NCBI GenBank assembly: GCA_023432845.1
Contig: JAEZEY010000145.1
Span: 1-6,035, forward strand
Source: Pseudomonadota bacterium
Lineage (GTDB): Bacteria; Pseudomonadota; Alphaproteobacteria; Rhizobiales; Xanthobacteraceae
Direction: 5' to 3'
Length of the DNA: 6,035 bases
The notes below the pieces were generated by a model. It did not search any database. It had not been told where the DNA came from and was given only the letters and a program-made list of their open reading frames with translations. Made by a program: the position numbers and the translations under genes. Every line of letters begins with the position of its first letter. The stretch's first letter is position 1. Of the stretch, positions 4,136 to 6,035 are shown piece after piece.

Positions 4136-5233
4136 TCAATTCGCGAACCTGAAATGCATCACATCGCCGTCATTGACGACGTATTCCTTACCCTCAAGGC
4201 GCATCTTGCCGGCGTCGCGCGCACCGGCTTCACCGCTGTAGGCGATGTAGTCGTCATAGGCGATGGTTTCGGCGCGAATGAAGCCCTTCTCGAAATCGCT
4301 ATGGATGACGCCCGCCGCCGCCGGCGCCTTGGTGCCCTGCGTGATGGTCCAGGCGCGCGTCTCCTTCGGCCCGACCGTGAAGTAGGTGACGAGATGCAGG
4401 AGCGCGTAGCCGGCCTGAACGAGGCGATCGAGGCCGGTTTCCTTGAGGCCCACGGCTTCGAGATAATCGGCGCGCTCGCTCTCCGGGAGCGTCGCGATCT
4501 CAGATTCGATCTTGGCCGAGATCACGACCGCCACCGCGCCCTCTTCTTTAGCGCGGGCCTCCACACGCTTGGAAAACTCGTTGCCGGTCGCGGCATGGGC
4601 CTCGTCGACATTGCAGGCATAGAGCACGGGCGCGGAGGTCAGCAGGCCCAGCGAATGGAAGAGCTTTTCCTCTTCCGGCTTGCGCTCGACGACACGCGCC
4701 GGCTTGCCGTCGCGCAGGGGGACCAGGCAGCGCTTGATTAGATCGAGCGCCTCCTTGGCCTCCTTGTCGTTGCCCTTGGCTTTCTTCTCGAGCGCATCGA
4801 CGCGCTTCTCGAGGCTTTCGAGATCGGCCAGCATCAGCTCGGTCTCGATGATGTCGATATCGGCGATCGGGTCGATCTTGCCCTCGACATGGGTCACATC
4901 ATCGTCCTCGAAGCAGCGCACGACATGGACGATGGCGTCGACCTCGCGGATGTTGGCGAGAAACTGATTGCCGAGACCTTCACCCTTGGATGCGCCGCGC
5001 ACCAGGCCGGCGATATCGACAAAAGTGATGCGCGTCGGCAGGATCTGGCCCGACTTGGCGACGGCCGCGAGCTTTTCCAGCCGCGGGTCCGGCACCGCGA
5101 TTTCGCCGACGTTCGGCTCGATGGTGCAGAACGGATAATTGGCGGCCTGCGCCGCCGCCGTCTGCGTCAGCGCATTGAACAGAGTCGACTTGCCGACATT
5201 GGGCAGACCGACGATACCGCATTTGAATCCCAT
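4136..5233 (-). CDS. ychF: Ribosome-binding ATPase YchF (Obg-like, OLA1 family)
   Basis: A full-length 365-residue YchF, within the usual 363-367. It contains the P-loop GLPNVGKST (9-17), the switch II/G3 segment DIAGLVRGASKGEGLGNQFL (73-92), and NVDE (208-211) in the place of the NKxD guanine-specificity motif. That substitution is why this family prefers ATP over GTP. A charged helical coiled-coil domain spans about 130-190. The C-terminal TGS/DUF933 region (about 283-365) begins TYFTVGPKETRAWTI and contains the conserved IHSDFEKGFIRAE and the end YVVNDGDVMHFRFAN. It is a cytoplasmic, ribosome-associated P-loop ATPase linked to translation control and oxidative-stress response. It follows pth with a 25-base gap, an arrangement common in bacteria, and precedes the maoC pair. 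The ribosome binding site (GTGGAAC) is weak, which suggests some coupling to pth. The assignment is near certain. Confidence 0.98.
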   Translation of the reverse strand: MGFKCGIVGLPNVGKSTLFNALTQTAAAQAANYPFCTIEPNVGEIAVPDPRLEKLAAVAKSGQILPTRITFVDIAGLVRGASKGEGLGNQFLANIREVDAIVHVVRCFEDDDVTHVEGKIDPIADIDIIETELMLADLESLEKRVDALEKKAKGNDKEAKEALDLIKRCLVPLRDGKPARVVERKPEEEKLFHSLGLLTSAPVLYACNVDEAHAATGNEFSKRVEARAKEEGAVAVVISAKIESEIATLPESERADYLEAVGLKETGLDRLVQAGYALLHLVTYFTVGPKETRAWTITQGTKAPAAAGVIHSDFEKGFIRAETIAYDDYIAYSGEAGARDAGKMRLEGKEYVVNDGDVMHFRFAN

Positions 5234-5258
5234 TTGATCAGTTCCACATCATTGTCTG

Positions 5259-5870
5259 TCAGGCATCGGGCGCCGGCTGTTCCTTGTCGTCGCCGAAACC
5301 CTTGGCCGTCATGGTGAGATGAATCTTGTTCTGGAAGCTCGAATCCTTGCCCTCGATGAGCAGCGAAACGTTGTCGGCGACGATGTCGCAAAGGGCTTCG
5401 ACACCGGCCCATTCGTCCTTGGCGAAATCGGCCAGCACATAGCGCTCGACCAGTTTCTTGTCGCCGGGATGGCCGATGCCGAGGCGCACGCGGCGATAAT
5501 CGTTGCCGATGTGCTGCGAGATCGAGCGCAGGCCGTTATGGCCGGCAATGCCGCCGCCCGCCTTCACACGCACCTTGAGCGGCGCCAGTTCAAGTTCGTC
5601 ATGAAACACGATGACGTCGTTGACCGACAGCTTGTAGAAGCCGAGCGCTTCCGAAACCGCGCGGCCGGACTCGTTCATAAAGGTACCCGGCAGCAGCAGC
5701 AGGACTTTCTGACCCGCCACATTGCCTTCGACGGCGACGCCCTGAAAGCGCTTGCGCCACGGCGCGATATTGTGGCGGCGCGCGATCGCCTCCACCGCCA
5801 TGAAGCCGATGTTGTGACGATTGCCGGCGTAGCGGGTGCCGGGATTGCCGAGGCCGACAAGGAGCAGCAT
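5259..5870 (-). CDS. pth: Peptidyl-tRNA hydrolase
   Basis: The 203-residue product cleaves peptidyl-tRNAs dropped from stalled ribosomes, freeing tRNA in the cytoplasm. It opens with the hallmark GLGNPGTRYAGNRHNIGF, giving Asn9 and the catalytic His19 (His20 of the E. coli enzyme). TFMNESG places the substrate-binding Asn at 66, FHDELELAP gives Asp91, and GGGIAGHNGLRSI gives Asn112, matching Asn68, Asp93 and Asn114 of the E. coli enzyme. All active-site residues are present. A C-terminal extension after about residue 180 (KIHLTMTAKGFGDDKEQPAPDA region) is polar and probably disordered, as in other Rhizobiales Pth proteins. GAGGAGG lies ten bases before the ATG. It is preceded on the same strand by rplY, about 118 bases away across two hairpins, and followed closely by ychF. 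Confidence 0.97.
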   Translation of the reverse strand: MLLLVGLGNPGTRYAGNRHNIGFMAVEAIARRHNIAPWRKRFQGVAVEGNVAGQKVLLLLPGTFMNESGRAVSEALGFYKLSVNDVIVFHDELELAPLKVRVKAGGGIAGHNGLRSISQHIGNDYRRVRLGIGHPGDKKLVERYVLADFAKDEWAGVEALCDIVADNVSLLIEGKDSSFQNKIHLTMTAKGFGDDKEQPAPDA

Positions 5871-5916
5871 GGCTTTGCCGCCTCCTCAAGAGATCAGTTG
5901 ATGAGCAGCCGTTTGT

Positions 5917-5950
5917 AAAATCCCGCCCCGGCGCAGGACCGGGACGGGAT
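5917..5950 (-). terminator. Probable intrinsic terminator after rplY
   Basis: On the minus strand ATCCCGTCCCGG (5950-5939) pairs with CCGGGGCGGGAT (5931-5920), twelve base pairs with one G-U, around a seven-base loop. The run that follows is only four T (5920-5917) and then mixed sequence, so termination may be partial and allow some readthrough into pth. Confidence 0.65.
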
Positions 5951-5964
5951 CTTTCGCGACGGCA

Positions 5965-5985
5965 GACAGCCGGAAAGCGGCTGTC
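5965..5985 (-). other. Hairpin directly after the rplY stop codon
   Basis: GACAGCCG (5965-5972) and CGGCTGTC (5978-5985) form a perfect eight-base-pair stem with a five-base loop, two bases after the rplY stop. It lacks a T run. It probably protects the 3' end of the rplY message from exonucleases or works together with the second hairpin at 5920-5950. Confidence 0.6.
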
Positions 5986-5987
5986 GC

Positions 5988-6035
5988 TTACTTCTTGGCC
6001 GGAGCGCCACCGGCCGGCGCGGCGCCGGCGGCGGG
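5988..6035 (-). CDS. rplY: 50S ribosomal protein L25/Ctc, C-terminal tail (partial)
   Basis: Only the last 15 codons and TAA (5990-5988) are in the window. They encode PAAGAAPAGGAPAKK, the low-complexity Ala/Pro/Gly tail with a Lys end typical of the long (Ctc/TL5-type) L25 proteins of Alphaproteobacteria. The position immediately upstream of pth on the same strand is the standard rplY-pth order, which carries most of the identification, since the tail alone is not diagnostic. L25 binds 5S rRNA in the large ribosomal subunit. An unrelated Ala/Pro-tailed protein cannot be fully excluded. Confidence 0.72.
   Translation of the reverse strand, partial: PAAGAAPAGGAPAKK

Noticed and set aside
4735..4748. 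TTGATTAGATCGAG resembling an FNR/FixK box
   Set aside because: The second half-site has the wrong spacing and the sequence lies inside ychF.

Overview
The window looks like chromosomal DNA of an alphaproteobacterium, most likely a Bradyrhizobium/Rhodopseudomonas-type Rhizobiales member. The reasons are the high GC content, the rplY-pth-ychF order with a Pro/Ala-rich L25 tail, a DUF1236 protein, several small proteins of rhizobial type, EcfG-type (GGAAC-N16-CGTT) promoter elements, a near-perfect FixK/FNR box, and an intergenic palindrome with GAGCATG/CATGCTC ends. This placement is inference from sequence features; no search was run.

Left part (1-2450), accessory-like: the 3' end of a probable beta-rich envelope protein (1-360, +); a 153-aa helical protein of unknown function (496-957, +); a 311-base stretch without a protein gene (958-1268) that holds a candidate small RNA with a CTCCTCCC segment and a very strong intrinsic terminator; a 56-aa single-span membrane protein (1269-1439, -), preceded by a FixK/FNR-like box abutting an EcfG-like element; an 89-aa conserved-looking small protein (1602-1871, -); and a secreted DUF1236 protein (2048-2446, -) with its own terminator and a well-placed EcfG-type promoter.

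Middle (2447-3158): a divergent intergenic region containing a nearly symmetric EcfG-type element, then a secreted or membrane-anchored small protein with a Cys pair (2620-3096, +). It ends at a palindromic repeat (3110-3158) that also forms the last bases of the converging maoC gene, including its stop codon.

Right part (3151-6035), core genome on the minus strand: rplY (3' end only), pth, ychF, and two tandem MaoC-type hotdog proteins. Gaps are short (25 bases pth-ychF, about 50 bases ychF-maoC, and a 4-base ATGA overlap between the maoC genes), so pth-ychF-maoC-maoC is probably one transcript. Pth and YchF serve translation (peptidyl-tRNA recycling; ribosome-associated ATPase). The MaoC pair probably acts on acyl-CoA or other hydroxyacyl/enoyl substrates and is linked to the others only by position. 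Hairpins after rplY may separate it from pth.

The most interesting items are the unlisted 56-aa membrane protein with its double regulatory signature, the candidate anti-Shine-Dalgarno small RNA, the near-palindromic EcfG element, and the repeat that supplies a gene's stop codon. I see no CRISPR array, insertion sequence, tRNA or rRNA.
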